From assembly GCA_030424845.1 (NCBI GenBank), contig JAUHWC010000009.1:1-64000 (forward strand): a stretch of DNA of 64,000 nucleotides, read 5' to 3'. The stretch is from Alphaproteobacteria bacterium. GTDB taxonomy: Bacteria > Pseudomonadota > Alphaproteobacteria > Sphingomonadales > Sphingomonadaceae. Positions 45,110-54,433 of this stretch are shown here, piece after piece. The notes beneath the pieces are model-generated. The model ran no database searches, was not told the DNA's origin, and saw only the letters and a list, made by a program, of their open reading frames with translations. The translations under genes and the position numbers were made by a program. How positions within the stretch are numbered: position 1 is the first letter of the stretch; the number at the start of each line of letters is the position of its first letter.

Positions 45110-45389
45110 GGTGATATTCCTTCAGTTCCTCAAACCGGAGACCATCTCCGGCTTGCGAACAGCTGAAAGAAGCAGGGCATGGGAGGACTGCACCGCAGGC
45201 CGACAGACATTGTCTGGGGGCCGAAGGGGAACCTGTTCATGACGGGTGGTGCGGGCAGGCAGCGCAGCTGCCAACACGGCCGGAAAGGAACGGGTTGCCG
45301 TCCTCAGCTGACCTGGTTCAGGACTGTTCGCGACAAAAGCCGGATGGGTATCGGGTGTGGGTCTGAAGGCTCGCGTGTCCCCAATGCAA

Positions 45390-45524
45390 TCAGCTTACCC
45401 CATCACCCTCCGATGCCGCTAGGATATCCATGAAGTTGCGGGCTGCTTCCCGATCTTCCTCGTTTTCGAAGGCCAAGTCGAGGTCAGGGGCTGACCCGAA
45501 AATGGAAAGGACGGGACTAACCTG
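45390..45524 (-). pseudogene. 3' fragment of a small acidic gene
   Basis: The minus strand reads SAPDLDLAFENEEDREAARN and then FMDILAASEGDGVS before the TGA at 45390. The composition is protein-like, but no start codon precedes it before the in-frame stop at 45525-45527. It looks like the C-terminal part of a small gene of the mobile module whose 5' end was lost by recombination at about 45480-45520. Confidence 0.4.
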
Positions 45525-45823
45525 TCAGCCAAGTGAGGGAGGACGAGAACGGCAGCAATCGGGGACTTTGCCGACAGTCTGCTTTTGGCTTTTTCGACAC
45601 GGATAGCTGACCACCGAATATTCTTGGCGGTTTAATCCAAAATTGGGCAGGATGACGCTTCCACGCAGCTTTCTAGAGTGCGTGGAGGAATTCTGCTGGT
45701 TCTGCCCGGAAGGTTTTAGCCGCCCTCGTCGCGCTTCGAGACTACAATTATGGACAACGTTGTCCCAGCCGGCTAGTGCACGCTTTTGACCGCTAAAATG
45801 CAAGCATATGGTTGAGATCTAAA
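45525..45823. other. Leader region of the first glycan sulfatase gene
   Basis: About 300 bases with no gene. An ACAATTAT sequence (45744-45751) directly before the LacI-type palindrome at 45752 could be the -10 region of the sulfatase promoter. The base composition is less GC-rich than around it, as expected for a promoter. Confidence 0.4.
45752..45765. promoter_or_regulatory. LacI-family operator upstream of a sulfatase gene
   Basis: GGACAACGTTGTCC is a perfect 14-bp palindrome with the central CG typical of LacI/GalR operators. It is 58 bases upstream of the sulfatase ATG and differs from the site beside lacI (AGACAACGTTGTCT) only in its end bases. Probably bound by the LacI regulator encoded at 51858-52907. 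Confidence 0.7.
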
Positions 45824-47323
45824 ATGAGAATTCCTGCCTCAATATGGCTTTTCCTTTCAGCGGTCTTGCTGAATTCGTGTATGAGCCATTCGCAGCAGAC
45901 CGTCGCTGAGGCGCCACGCGAAAGACCTAACGTTCTCTTCATCGTCTCGGATGATCTCAACGCCCGTCTGGGAACATATGGGACGCAGGTCATCACCCCG
46001 CATATCGACGAACTTGCCAGCAAAGGCGTGCGCTTCGACCGCGCCTATTCCCAGTATCCGTGGTGCGCGCCGAGCCGGGCGTCGTTTATGACGGGACTGA
46101 GACCTGACACCGTCGGAGTTACCGATCTCTCCACGCCCCTTCGCGCAAAGCATCCGCACCTTGTAACAATCCCTGAACTGTTTCGGCAGAACGGCTACTT
46201 CACCGGCCGCGTCGGAAAGATCTTCCATCAGGGTGTACCGGGCGGTGTTGGCCGCCCCGGTGCTGACGATCCGCAAAGCTGGGATATTGCTATCGACCCG
46301 GCAGGTCACGATCTCGAGGTACTCGATCGCCTCGAGAACATGACGCCCGGCAATCATATTGGGTCGGCGCTTGCGTTTTACCGCGATGGCGTCGGAGATC
46401 TTGAACAGAGCGACGGGATGGTCGCTTCAGAAGCTATCGACCTGATCGAGAAACACCGGGATGAACCGTTCTTCATCGCGGCTGGGTTTTACCGTCCGCA
46501 CGTGCCCGAGGTTGCTCCAGCGCCCTATTTCGACCTTTACGATCTAGCCGACATACCGGCTTGGTCGGTCACCGATCATACGACGCCGCCCGAGGCCAGC
46601 GCGCTGTTCATTCCGGATGACATGGGCATGACCGAACTGGAGCAACGTCGGTTCATCCAGTCCTATTACGCTGCCAGCAGTTTCGTCGATGCGCAGGTCG
46701 GAAGGCTGCTCACGGCATTGGAAGAGAACGGTCTGGCAGACAATACTATCGTCGTGTTCGTCAGCGATCACGGTTTCCTTCTGGGTGAGCATGATCAATG
46801 GGCAAAGCGCCTGCTGTGGGAGCCATCTGCGCGCGTTCCGCTGGTGATCTATGCACCGGAATCGACAGGTAACGGCAGTGCATCATCGCGCCTTGTCGAA
46901 CTGGTCGACCTTTTTCCAACGCTTGCCCAGCTGGCCGGATTGTCCGCTCCAGACACACTCGAGGGACGCAGCCTGGTGCCGTTGCTGAACAAACCGACGC
47001 TGGAAGGCTGGGATCGCCCTGTCTACACGCAGATCGCAGGTGGACGCAGCGTACGCACCGCACGGTGGCATTACGCCGAATTTGAAGCGGGTCGCAAAGG
47101 CACGCAGCTTTTCGACCATTCCGTTGACCCCCATGAGACCCGCAATCTGGCCGGCGATCCGCGCTATGCGGATGTCGTGGGACGGCTGAGCGCTCTCCTG
47201 CCTGACGATGTTGAAGAGCGCCCAGATCCACTGCGTTATGACCCGGAAAACGATTGTTTGCACCAGCCCGAAAGAGCCTCGATCACGCTCGGCACCCCGT
47301 GTGCCAGGTACATCGATCCGTAA
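45824..47323 (+). CDS. Exported sulfatase, iduronate-2-sulfatase-like
   Basis: A 499-residue S1 sulfatase. The signal sequence ends in VLLNSC, a possible lipobox. The metal site is in LFIVSDDLNARLG and the formylglycine motif is CAPSRASFMTG, with Cys81 to be modified. HDQWAKRLLWEPSARVPL and the general order match the iduronate-2-sulfatase-like branch. ATG 45824 is chosen for the signal peptide; a TTG lies four codons earlier. The gene follows a LacI operator and precedes an MFS carrier on the same strand. It would remove sulfate from a uronic-acid or fucose-type sugar; the exact sugar is unknown. Confidence 0.9.
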   Translation: MRIPASIWLFLSAVLLNSCMSHSQQTVAEAPRERPNVLFIVSDDLNARLGTYGTQVITPHIDELASKGVRFDRAYSQYPWCAPSRASFMTGLRPDTVGVTDLSTPLRAKHPHLVTIPELFRQNGYFTGRVGKIFHQGVPGGVGRPGADDPQSWDIAIDPAGHDLEVLDRLENMTPGNHIGSALAFYRDGVGDLEQSDGMVASEAIDLIEKHRDEPFFIAAGFYRPHVPEVAPAPYFDLYDLADIPAWSVTDHTTPPEASALFIPDDMGMTELEQRRFIQSYYAASSFVDAQVGRLLTALEENGLADNTIVVFVSDHGFLLGEHDQWAKRLLWEPSARVPLVIYAPESTGNGSASSRLVELVDLFPTLAQLAGLSAPDTLEGRSLVPLLNKPTLEGWDRPVYTQIAGGRSVRTARWHYAEFEAGRKGTQLFDHSVDPHETRNLAGDPRYADVVGRLSALLPDDVEERPDPLRYDPENDCLHQPERASITLGTPCARYIDP

Positions 47324-47401
47324 GAGTCACCGAGACAAACTGTAGCACCCTCGCTAGTGCCCGATCGGGCGGGGTTGAAATACGGGCGAGGAAGGCAAGC
47401 A

Positions 47402-48700
47402 ATGTTGTCTGCTAGCTGGAAAGCGGTTGCACTACTGGCGTCAGTGCAGACGCTCGGCTTTTTCCACCGCACTCTCGCAACACTCCTGGCGGAGCCGATC
47501 CGACTTGAATTCGGTGTCAGCGATACGCTGATCGGGATGTTCATCGGCGCAGCATTCTCGATCAGCTTCGTGATCGCCGCTCTGCCCTTGGGACATCTGG
47601 CGGACCACGAAGACCGGTTCCGCTTGCTCGGCATCTTTGTCGCGACCTGGAGCCTGCTGACTAGTCTTGCGGCTGCTGCGTCAAGCTTCGCCGCCCTGCT
47701 ACTGCTGAGGGTCGGCTCGGCAGCCGCCATGTCCGGGATAACGCCCGCAGCCGGCTCGCTCATTGCCGAACGCTACGCAGGTCCGAAGCTTGCCAAACCT
47801 ATGGGAATCTACGCCAGCGGCATATATTTCGGTGTGGGAAGTTCGATGCTGATAGGCGGCGCCCTTGCCGCCGTTTTCGATCCCTTCAGCAGTTTTGCGA
47901 TCGGGCCCCTGCCATCGCTAAGCGGTTGGAAAATCATCTATCTGCTCGCAGGGTTGCCGGGGCTCATTCTCGCCGCGGTGCTGCTCAGGCAGACCGACCA
48001 TGGCCGCAGGGAAAATCGCCCTTCCTCTCGCAAGCCCCTCAAACCGGTGTTCGCCTTCCTCTTTGCGCGACCATCCAATTACCTGCGCGTGATGCTGGCT
48101 TTGACGATGCTTGTTTTCGTGGCGACTGCGGTCGGAGCCTGGCTGCCAGCACTTTTCCTGCGCAAGCATGGTTGGGCCATAGAGGACATCGGGTTCTGGG
48201 CAGGCGCGATCACGATTGCAGCCGGGCTGCTTGGCACTCTTGGTAGCGGCTACTTCGTCGAATTCATCGAGCGGATCGTGCGAACCGGCAAGCCACAGGT
48301 TCTCCTGTTGATCGTGGCGGCCACAGTTTCGGCACCGCTCGCCATCGCCTTGCCCCTCGTCGCCTCGCCATACGTGTGCCTGGCCCTGTTCTTATGCAGA
48401 TCGTTACTGGGCGGGATCATCGTCTCGCTTGGATATGCGATCATGCTCAGCCTCGCGCCGGAGGACCAGAGGGCACGCCTTACCGCGGTGGCAGGCATTA
48501 CCCTCAACCTGGTTGGCGGAGCGCTGGCACCCGTTGCAGTGGCTCTGACGACAGACTTCGGTTTTGCCGATCCGGATAGGCTGGCGGATTCGCTGGCTAT
48601 TGTCACCGCCGTCGGCTCGATTGCGCCGCTGGCCATCCTGCTGACAGGTATCCGGAGCCTCTTCTATCCGGACATCCAGCTTGGCAGGAACGCCCGCTAA
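47402..48700 (+). CDS. MFS transporter, spinster-type
   Basis: A 432-residue major facilitator with twelve expected helices. The first segment is LLASVQTLGFFHRTLATLLA, and the loop after helix 2 reads LGHLADHEDRFRLLG. GAGGAAGG precedes the ATG. It starts 78 bases after the sulfatase gene and is probably in the same operon, so it likely moves a sugar product across the inner membrane. It meets the next sulfatase gene end to end. Confidence 0.82.
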   Translation: MLSASWKAVALLASVQTLGFFHRTLATLLAEPIRLEFGVSDTLIGMFIGAAFSISFVIAALPLGHLADHEDRFRLLGIFVATWSLLTSLAAAASSFAALLLLRVGSAAAMSGITPAAGSLIAERYAGPKLAKPMGIYASGIYFGVGSSMLIGGALAAVFDPFSSFAIGPLPSLSGWKIIYLLAGLPGLILAAVLLRQTDHGRRENRPSSRKPLKPVFAFLFARPSNYLRVMLALTMLVFVATAVGAWLPALFLRKHGWAIEDIGFWAGAITIAAGLLGTLGSGYFVEFIERIVRTGKPQVLLLIVAATVSAPLAIALPLVASPYVCLALFLCRSLLGGIIVSLGYAIMLSLAPEDQRARLTAVAGITLNLVGGALAPVAVALTTDFGFADPDRLADSLAIVTAVGSIAPLAILLTGIRSLFYPDIQLGRNAR

Positions 48701-48713
48701 CCAAGCTGCGGGT

Positions 48714-50114
48714 TCAATCGGCCCTGTTGCCCGGAGCGGTGCCGCAGCCCACGACCAGCGGATCGCCACCCTCAACGCTGGGCTCCAGCCCCGCACACCA
48801 GGGATACCGTTCGGGATCGAGCGGGACCGTATCGGCATCCAGAATGGCTTGGAACCGCGCCAGCCGTGCCCGATCGTCATCGGTGAGGGATTGTCGGTCC
48901 AGCTCGCGTTCTTCGCCAAGCGAAAGGTCGAGCGCGACGAAGCGGCCATCCTCGTAGAGCTTGCGCTCGAGGTCGAAGACGAAGCGGGTCGACGGCCATC
49001 TCCACACAGGGGCGTAGTGCTGGAAGATCGTCTCGCGCGCCGACGGCGATCTGCCCTGCGCCACGGCCAGCTGGCTTACACCGTCGACATCGGCGGCCAC
49101 AGCCAGGGACGCCGCGTCGGCAATGGTGGGCAGCACGTCGACAAAGTCGACCAGGCCGCTGCGCCTTTCGCCTACGGGAATCTGACCCGGCCAGCGCATC
49201 ATCAGGGGAACATGGGTGCCTGTCAGCGTAGGCAGACCCTTTCCACCCCTGATCCGCTCCCCGTTACGCACCGAATAGATGCGCCGGTTGGTGCCGTTGT
49301 CGGCGGTGAAGACCACCAGCGTATCGTCTGTCAGGCCCAGCGTATCCAGCCTATCGAGCAGGCGCCCCACCATTCGATCCATGTATTGCATCAGCAGGCC
49401 GAAATTGTGCTGCTCGTTTCCGCCCACACGCTCTGCCGGCGTCGCGACGAACGGATCGTGCACCAGCACCATCGGATAGTAGAGGAAGAACGGACGGTCG
49501 GCGTGTTCATCCAGGAACGACAGCGCGTAGTCACTCAGGTAGTCGGGACCAAACCCTTCCTCCGGGATCAGCCAGCCACCGTCTCGCCACAGCGTCGGCC
49601 CCCAGTACCGGGAGCCCTTTTGAGGGCCCGGCTCCAGTTGCCAGAGCAGCGACTGGCCAAACCCCGCTTGAGTGGGACTGATCCCGGTGCGTCCATCGAA
49701 GCCGTTGCCACTCAGTTGCCACTTGCCCACGATGCCGGTGGCGTATCCGGCATCGCTGAAGAGATTGCCGAATGTCCGCTCTTCCGCGCCGAGGTATCCG
49801 AACGCCTCGTAATTGCTGGCGTTCTCTTTCCCGGTCATCAGGCGCGTGCGGCTGGGGGAGCACAGCGGCGTTGAGAACGCATGGTCGAACGTTACGCCCT
49901 CGCGGACGAGACGATCGATATTGGGCGTGTCGTGTTCTCCGCCATAGGCGCGGAACGCCTCGACGCCGACATCGTCGGCAAGGATTACGACAACGTTCGG
50001 CCGCTCGCGTGAAGAACTTTCCTGGGCGGAAGACGTGGCTGGGGCATGTGCCGTGACGATCATCAGGACTGTCAGCGCAAGGGTGCGCAGATGGTAATTG
50101 CGGATCGTCATCAC
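48714..50114 (-). CDS. Exported sulfatase
   Basis: A 466-residue S1 sulfatase. A signal peptide ends near HAPATSSAQ. The metal motif is VVILADDVGVEAF and the formylglycine motif is LCSPSRTRLMTG, with Cys85. A later VVFTADNGTN holds a metal ligand. The ATG overlaps the stop of the upstream sulfatase gene by four bases, so the two are made from one message that begins with lacI. Size and motifs match arylsulfatase-like glycan sulfatases; the linkage it removes is unknown. Confidence 0.9.
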   Translation of the reverse strand: MMTIRNYHLRTLALTVLMIVTAHAPATSSAQESSSRERPNVVVILADDVGVEAFRAYGGEHDTPNIDRLVREGVTFDHAFSTPLCSPSRTRLMTGKENASNYEAFGYLGAEERTFGNLFSDAGYATGIVGKWQLSGNGFDGRTGISPTQAGFGQSLLWQLEPGPQKGSRYWGPTLWRDGGWLIPEEGFGPDYLSDYALSFLDEHADRPFFLYYPMVLVHDPFVATPAERVGGNEQHNFGLLMQYMDRMVGRLLDRLDTLGLTDDTLVVFTADNGTNRRIYSVRNGERIRGGKGLPTLTGTHVPLMMRWPGQIPVGERRSGLVDFVDVLPTIADAASLAVAADVDGVSQLAVAQGRSPSARETIFQHYAPVWRWPSTRFVFDLERKLYEDGRFVALDLSLGEERELDRQSLTDDDRARLARFQAILDADTVPLDPERYPWCAGLEPSVEGGDPLVVGCGTAPGNRAD

Positions 50115-51817
50115 TCCAGCCCCTCGCTCGCCCCTTCCACGCTGTTCCTGCCGGTGCCCAGCACGGGGAATTCGACCAGGGCTTCACCGCGCGATTGTGC
50201 GGCTGCCTTTGCCGGACTGTCCGGGAAAATATCGTCAAGACGGTCCAGACGGTTGGGCTCGACGTACCAATCAGCAGGGAAATCGGCGGCACGGGTGCCG
50301 CCTTCCATGCGTCGCACGCTGCCGCGCGAGTACCGCCGTGTGTAGGGAATGACGTGACGACCGTCCCGGTCGGCCAGTTGCTCGAACAGGGCCCGGCGCA
50401 GTTCGATCCTGGCGTCGAGGTAGTCCGGATCGTCGATGAGGTTGTTCATCTCCTCCGGGTCTTGCGAAAGGTCGTACAGCTCCTCGATATCGTAGACGCC
50501 GTAGTACTGGATGTACTTCAGTTTGTCGCGCACGATGGCGAAAGTCCCCGGTGTCATCGGGAACGTCCATTCCCAGTAATATTCGTAGATGAAATCGTCG
50601 GGCTGCCACTCGGCTGCCGTCGTCGCGCCGGTCATCAGCGGCCAGGCGTTGTGCCCTTCGAACTGCGGCGGCAATTCCACGCCTGCAAGGGAGAGGAACG
50701 TGGGCGCGAAGTCGAGATTTCGGATGCGGCCGGGGTTCACCACACCTGCCGGCACCGCACCCGGAGCGTAGACGAGCATCGGGACCTGAACCGAGGGCTG
50801 GTAGGCGTTGCGCTTGTCGATCAGGCCGTGGTCGCCGATCAGGTAGCCATTGTCAGAGGTGAAGACGATCAGGGTATCGTCCTCCAGATCGTTCGCCTCC
50901 AGATAGGCGAGGATCCGCGCCACACTGTCGTCCACGGAAGAAAGGGTCGAATAATAGTAACGCAGGTACTCCTGCATCGACATGTCGGAGTTGTAGAAGA
51001 AATCCAGCCCGTGCCAGGTGTTGCGCTGGTTGTAGACCCAAAGCGGCTTGCCCTCGTAATTCTCGGGCGTGTTGGCGGCACTCTCGGGCAGGTCGAACAC
51101 CACATCGTCATACTGCCCGGCATGGCGCGGGGCGGGCAGCGGATCGGAATGGACGGCCTTGTGGCTGAGATAGAGCATGAACGGTCGGCCGGGGTCGCGC
51201 TCGCTCTCAAGCCAGTTCATCGCATAGTCGGTCAGCTCATCGGTGATGTAGCCGCGCTGCGGGACCACCTCTCCATCGACGTTGTATGTCGTTTCGCGTC
51301 CCACTGGGGCATCGGGATCGGGGTAGTAGCTTCCCTGTCCCTTGAAGCTGACCCACTTGTCGAACCCGGCCCGCGGCTCGTCAGAGGCTGCGCCCATGTG
51401 CCACTTGCCGATGAAGGCCGTGCTGTAGCCCGCCTGTTGCAGGTAGGCCGGGAAGAATGTCAGGCCTTCCTCGCTGGAATCGTTGTTGTCCACGATACCG
51501 TGATTGCGCGCTGTCATTCCGGTAAGAATCGTTGCGCGGCTGGGGCTGCAAAGCGATGACGTGGCCAACGTATTGGGCATGTAGGTGCCGCCGCGCGCCA
51601 GGCGATCCAGTGCCGGCGTCTGCAGTTCCGGCTGAAGGAAGCCCATCCCGTCGAATCGCAGATCGTCGACGAGGATGAAGATGATATTGCGCGGCTGGTT
51701 CTGGGCGACGGAAACATCTGCGGGCCCTGCCTGCTCGGCAGAGAGCGGATGGGCGCACGCGCCTGTTAGCAGCGCCAGCCCTGTGAAAAGGGCCTTGGCT
51801 CTCGGTGCAAATTTCAT
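50111..51817 (-). CDS. Exported sulfatase, lipoprotein-like
   Basis: A 568-residue S1 sulfatase. The N-terminus ends in LALLTGAC, a lipobox. The motifs are IIFILVDDLRFDG, LCSPSRATILTGM with Cys90, and IVFTSDNGYLIGDH for the second metal-ligand region. It resembles choline- or glucosamine-type sulfatases of marine glycan loci. GAGGAC lies four bases before the ATG. It begins 40 bases after lacI on the same strand and overlaps the next sulfatase by four bases. Confidence 0.9.
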   Translation of the reverse strand: MKFAPRAKALFTGLALLTGACAHPLSAEQAGPADVSVAQNQPRNIIFILVDDLRFDGMGFLQPELQTPALDRLARGGTYMPNTLATSSLCSPSRATILTGMTARNHGIVDNNDSSEEGLTFFPAYLQQAGYSTAFIGKWHMGAASDEPRAGFDKWVSFKGQGSYYPDPDAPVGRETTYNVDGEVVPQRGYITDELTDYAMNWLESERDPGRPFMLYLSHKAVHSDPLPAPRHAGQYDDVVFDLPESAANTPENYEGKPLWVYNQRNTWHGLDFFYNSDMSMQEYLRYYYSTLSSVDDSVARILAYLEANDLEDDTLIVFTSDNGYLIGDHGLIDKRNAYQPSVQVPMLVYAPGAVPAGVVNPGRIRNLDFAPTFLSLAGVELPPQFEGHNAWPLMTGATTAAEWQPDDFIYEYYWEWTFPMTPGTFAIVRDKLKYIQYYGVYDIEELYDLSQDPEEMNNLIDDPDYLDARIELRRALFEQLADRDGRHVIPYTRRYSRGSVRRMEGGTRAADFPADWYVEPNRLDRLDDIFPDSPAKAAAQSRGEALVEFPVLGTGRNSVEGASEGLE

Positions 51818-51857
51818 GACGTCCTCTTGTATTCGTGTGTTGGGCTGGCCGCTGCGT

Positions 51858-52907
51858 TCAGATCGCCGCAAAGGAAGCGCGTTCGACGAAGCGATAGGGA
51901 TGGTTCACGACCTTGCCTTCGGCCATATCGCGCATGGCCACCGAGTTGATAAGCTCGGTGGCGGCGTCCCGGCTGATCTCGATCGTCGGTTGCCGGACTG
52001 TGGTGAGGCGCGGGAAGCACTGGGACGCGACAGCAAGGTCGCCGAAGCCAATTACGCTAAGGTCCCCCGGAATATCGAGGCCGATACTCTTGGCATAGGC
52101 GATGACACCGGCGGCCATCTCGTCGTTGGCGGCGAATATTGCGGTCGGTCGCCAGTCGGAACTCTCATTCAGGAATTGCGCTGCAGCTGCCCATCCGCTG
52201 TCGAAGGTGAAGTTCCCGTCAAGGTCACGCAATTCGACTCCTTGTTCCTCGGAAAGCGTGCGCGAAAAGCTTTGCCAGCGCAGGTGGTGCGAACCGTGGT
52301 TGGGAGGCCCTGCGATATACCCCACCTTGCGATGGTTGTGCCGCAGGATGTAACTGGCCACCTCTGCGCCTGCCGCCTCGTTGTCAAAGCCGATGGAAAT
52401 CGTCCGCTCGTGCGCCTTGCCCGGATTAATGCGTACGCAGGGCATGCCTTTGTTGACCAGATGGTCGACCAGCCAGAGACGATCGCACAACGGGGGGACG
52501 AGGACGAGTCCGTCCAGCGTCATATCCTCCAGCAGCGCGTCGATCGCTTCTGCTCCGGCCTCGATCTGGACGTTGGTAATAGGCTCTATCAGAAGGTGAT
52601 AGCCCGCCCGCCCGCACGACTGGAGAAGACCGGTGATGACGTCGGTGATATATGTCGGGATGGAACGGTCCGAGCCCGGTTCGATATATCCGGTGAGCGG
52701 ACCGAGGATAAGCCCGACGGTGTAGGACTTGCCGCCACGCAGGAGACTGGCGGCACGGTTGGGCCTGTAACCAAGCGCCGTCATCGAAATTTCGACCTTT
52801 TCGCGAAGGTCCTCGCCCACGCTGGGGTTCTTGTTGATGACGCGCGATACGGTCTTGAACGAAACGCCTGCGTGCTTCGCAATGTCCTTTATGGTGACCT
52901 TTGCCAT
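51858..52907 (-). CDS. LacI-family transcriptional regulator
   Basis: A 349-residue LacI/GalR regulator. The N-terminal helix-turn-helix is TIKDIAKHAGVSFKTVSRVI with hinge YRPNRAASLLRGG, followed by a sugar-binding periplasmic-protein-like domain (VGLILGPLTGY, IFAANDEMAAGVIAYA, LSVIGFGD). It faces the central sulfatase/FGE/GH3 operon with the palindrome AGACAACGTTGTCT between, and also heads its own two-sulfatase operon. A sugar released from the glycan is the expected inducer. Matching palindromes elsewhere in the window point to a regulon. Confidence 0.9.
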   Translation of the reverse strand: MAKVTIKDIAKHAGVSFKTVSRVINKNPSVGEDLREKVEISMTALGYRPNRAASLLRGGKSYTVGLILGPLTGYIEPGSDRSIPTYITDVITGLLQSCGRAGYHLLIEPITNVQIEAGAEAIDALLEDMTLDGLVLVPPLCDRLWLVDHLVNKGMPCVRINPGKAHERTISIGFDNEAAGAEVASYILRHNHRKVGYIAGPPNHGSHHLRWQSFSRTLSEEQGVELRDLDGNFTFDSGWAAAAQFLNESSDWRPTAIFAANDEMAAGVIAYAKSIGLDIPGDLSVIGFGDLAVASQCFPRLTTVRQPTIEISRDAATELINSVAMRDMAEGKVVNHPYRFVERASFAAI

Positions 52908-52962
52908 CGACTAGCCTCTCCCGCTAAAGTCCGCAGTTTCTGCCCTGCTTTGTATTGACTGG

Positions 52963-52976
52963 AGACAACGTTGTCT
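52963..52976. promoter_or_regulatory. LacI operator inside the divergent promoter
   Basis: AGACAACGTTGTCT is a perfect palindrome in the 125-base region between lacI and the central sulfatase gene. A -35-like TTGACT (52955-52960) precedes it and ATAG follows it, so the operator occupies the spacer of the plus-strand promoter. Repressor binding would block transcription both ways. Confidence 0.75.
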
Positions 52977-53032
52977 ATAGCCAATCGGGCAAAAGTTGTC
53001 GTTGCGGCAGGCGGCGACATCGAGAGGATGGA

Positions 53033-54433
53033 ATGATGAGCCCGGATCGGAAGAACGCGAAACCTTGCAGGATTGGCAGATTTGTCCTGAGCCTTCTGCT
53101 GGCACTTCTGGCCCCGGGCGCTGCACTTTCGGCGCAGGAGGCGGAAGGCGCGCCGCGTCCGAATTTCGTTGTGATTTTCGTCGATGACCTTGGCTGGGGC
53201 GACCTGTCGTCTTCCGGCGCGGAATACATAGAGACACCGCACATCGATTCCATCGGGGCAGACGGGCTTGTCATGTCGCAGTTCTACGCTGGCTCGAACG
53301 TGTGCTCGCCAAGCCGCGCGGCGCTGCTGACTGGTCGGTATGCGCCGCGATCCGGCATGCAGTTCGTGACGAGGCCGCATTCCGACTGGGGCCTTCCCGG
53401 CGAGGAAATCACCATTGCCGAGATGCTGCGCGATGCGGGTTATGCAACAGGCATGGTCGGCAAGTGGCATCTCGGCCACCGGCTGGAATACTGGCCCACC
53501 CAACAGGGTTTCGAGAGCTTTCTTGGCGTCCCCTATTCCAACGACCAAGAGCCGTTCAGCCTCTATCGCGGAACCGAAACGGTCGAGCGCGAAATCGATC
53601 AGACCACGCTGGAGGATACCTACGCGACGGAAGCCGAGCGCTTCATCGGCGCTCATGCTGGCGAGCCATTCTTCCTCTACTATGCCACCAATTTCCCCCA
53701 TCGCCCGCTTTTCTTCCCGCCCGAGAACACGGGCCGCAGCGGACCCGCCGGAGATTATGGCGACACGATCGAAACACTGGACGATGCGGTGGGACGCATT
53801 CTTGCCGCTCTCGACGAGAATGGCCTGCGGGAAAACACGGTCGTCATCTTCACCAGCGACAACGGCCCCTGGTTCCAGGGCAGCAGCGGCCCCTTCAAGG
53901 GCCACAAGGGCGACACCAACGAAGGCGGCTATCGCGTGCCGTTCCTGCTGCGCTGGCCCGCAGCGGTAGCTGCTGGAACCCATAACGACGCGATGAGCAT
54001 GAGCATCGACATGCTTCCCAGCTTTGCCCGCCTTGCAGGTGCGCAGGTTCCGCAGGATCGGACTATCGACGGACGCGACGTTACCGCGATGTGGACGAGT
54101 GGTGCGCCCAGCCCCCACGAGATCCTCTATTTCATCAACAACAACGGCCTTGCCGCGGTTCGCAGCCCGCGTTTCAAGTTGCTGCTGAGCGAATATTACC
54201 GTGCATCCCACATCGACTTTCGCCGCTATACTGCACCCAAGCTGTTCGACATGCTGGCCGACCCGCAGGAGCGCTATGACATCGCCAACAGGTATCCGGA
54301 CGAATACGCCCGTCTGCTGGCGCTGGCAGACGCGATGAGCGCCGAAATCGCACCAATGGCCGTGGATCGCGGCGGGATATATCCCGAGAATCCCGATGCC
54401 ATTCTCGGACCGGTGCTCGAAGGCGACAGGTGA
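53033..54433 (+). CDS. Exported sulfatase
   Basis: A 466-residue S1 sulfatase with a signal peptide ending near GAALSAQ. The motifs are VVIFVDDLGWGDL, VCSPSRAALLTG with Cys91 and IFTSDNGPWFQG; WGDLSS and GKWHLGHRL are typical of N-acetylgalactosamine-6-sulfatase-like members. ATG 53033 is used, with GAGAGG five bases upstream. It is the first gene of the operon sulfatase-FGE-GH3-FHS carrier, under the LacI operator at 52963. Its last codons overlap the FGE start. Confidence 0.92.
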   Translation: MMSPDRKNAKPCRIGRFVLSLLLALLAPGAALSAQEAEGAPRPNFVVIFVDDLGWGDLSSSGAEYIETPHIDSIGADGLVMSQFYAGSNVCSPSRAALLTGRYAPRSGMQFVTRPHSDWGLPGEEITIAEMLRDAGYATGMVGKWHLGHRLEYWPTQQGFESFLGVPYSNDQEPFSLYRGTETVEREIDQTTLEDTYATEAERFIGAHAGEPFFLYYATNFPHRPLFFPPENTGRSGPAGDYGDTIETLDDAVGRILAALDENGLRENTVVIFTSDNGPWFQGSSGPFKGHKGDTNEGGYRVPFLLRWPAAVAAGTHNDAMSMSIDMLPSFARLAGAQVPQDRTIDGRDVTAMWTSGAPSPHEILYFINNNGLAAVRSPRFKLLLSEYYRASHIDFRRYTAPKLFDMLADPQERYDIANRYPDEYARLLALADAMSAEIAPMAVDRGGIYPENPDAILGPVLEGDR

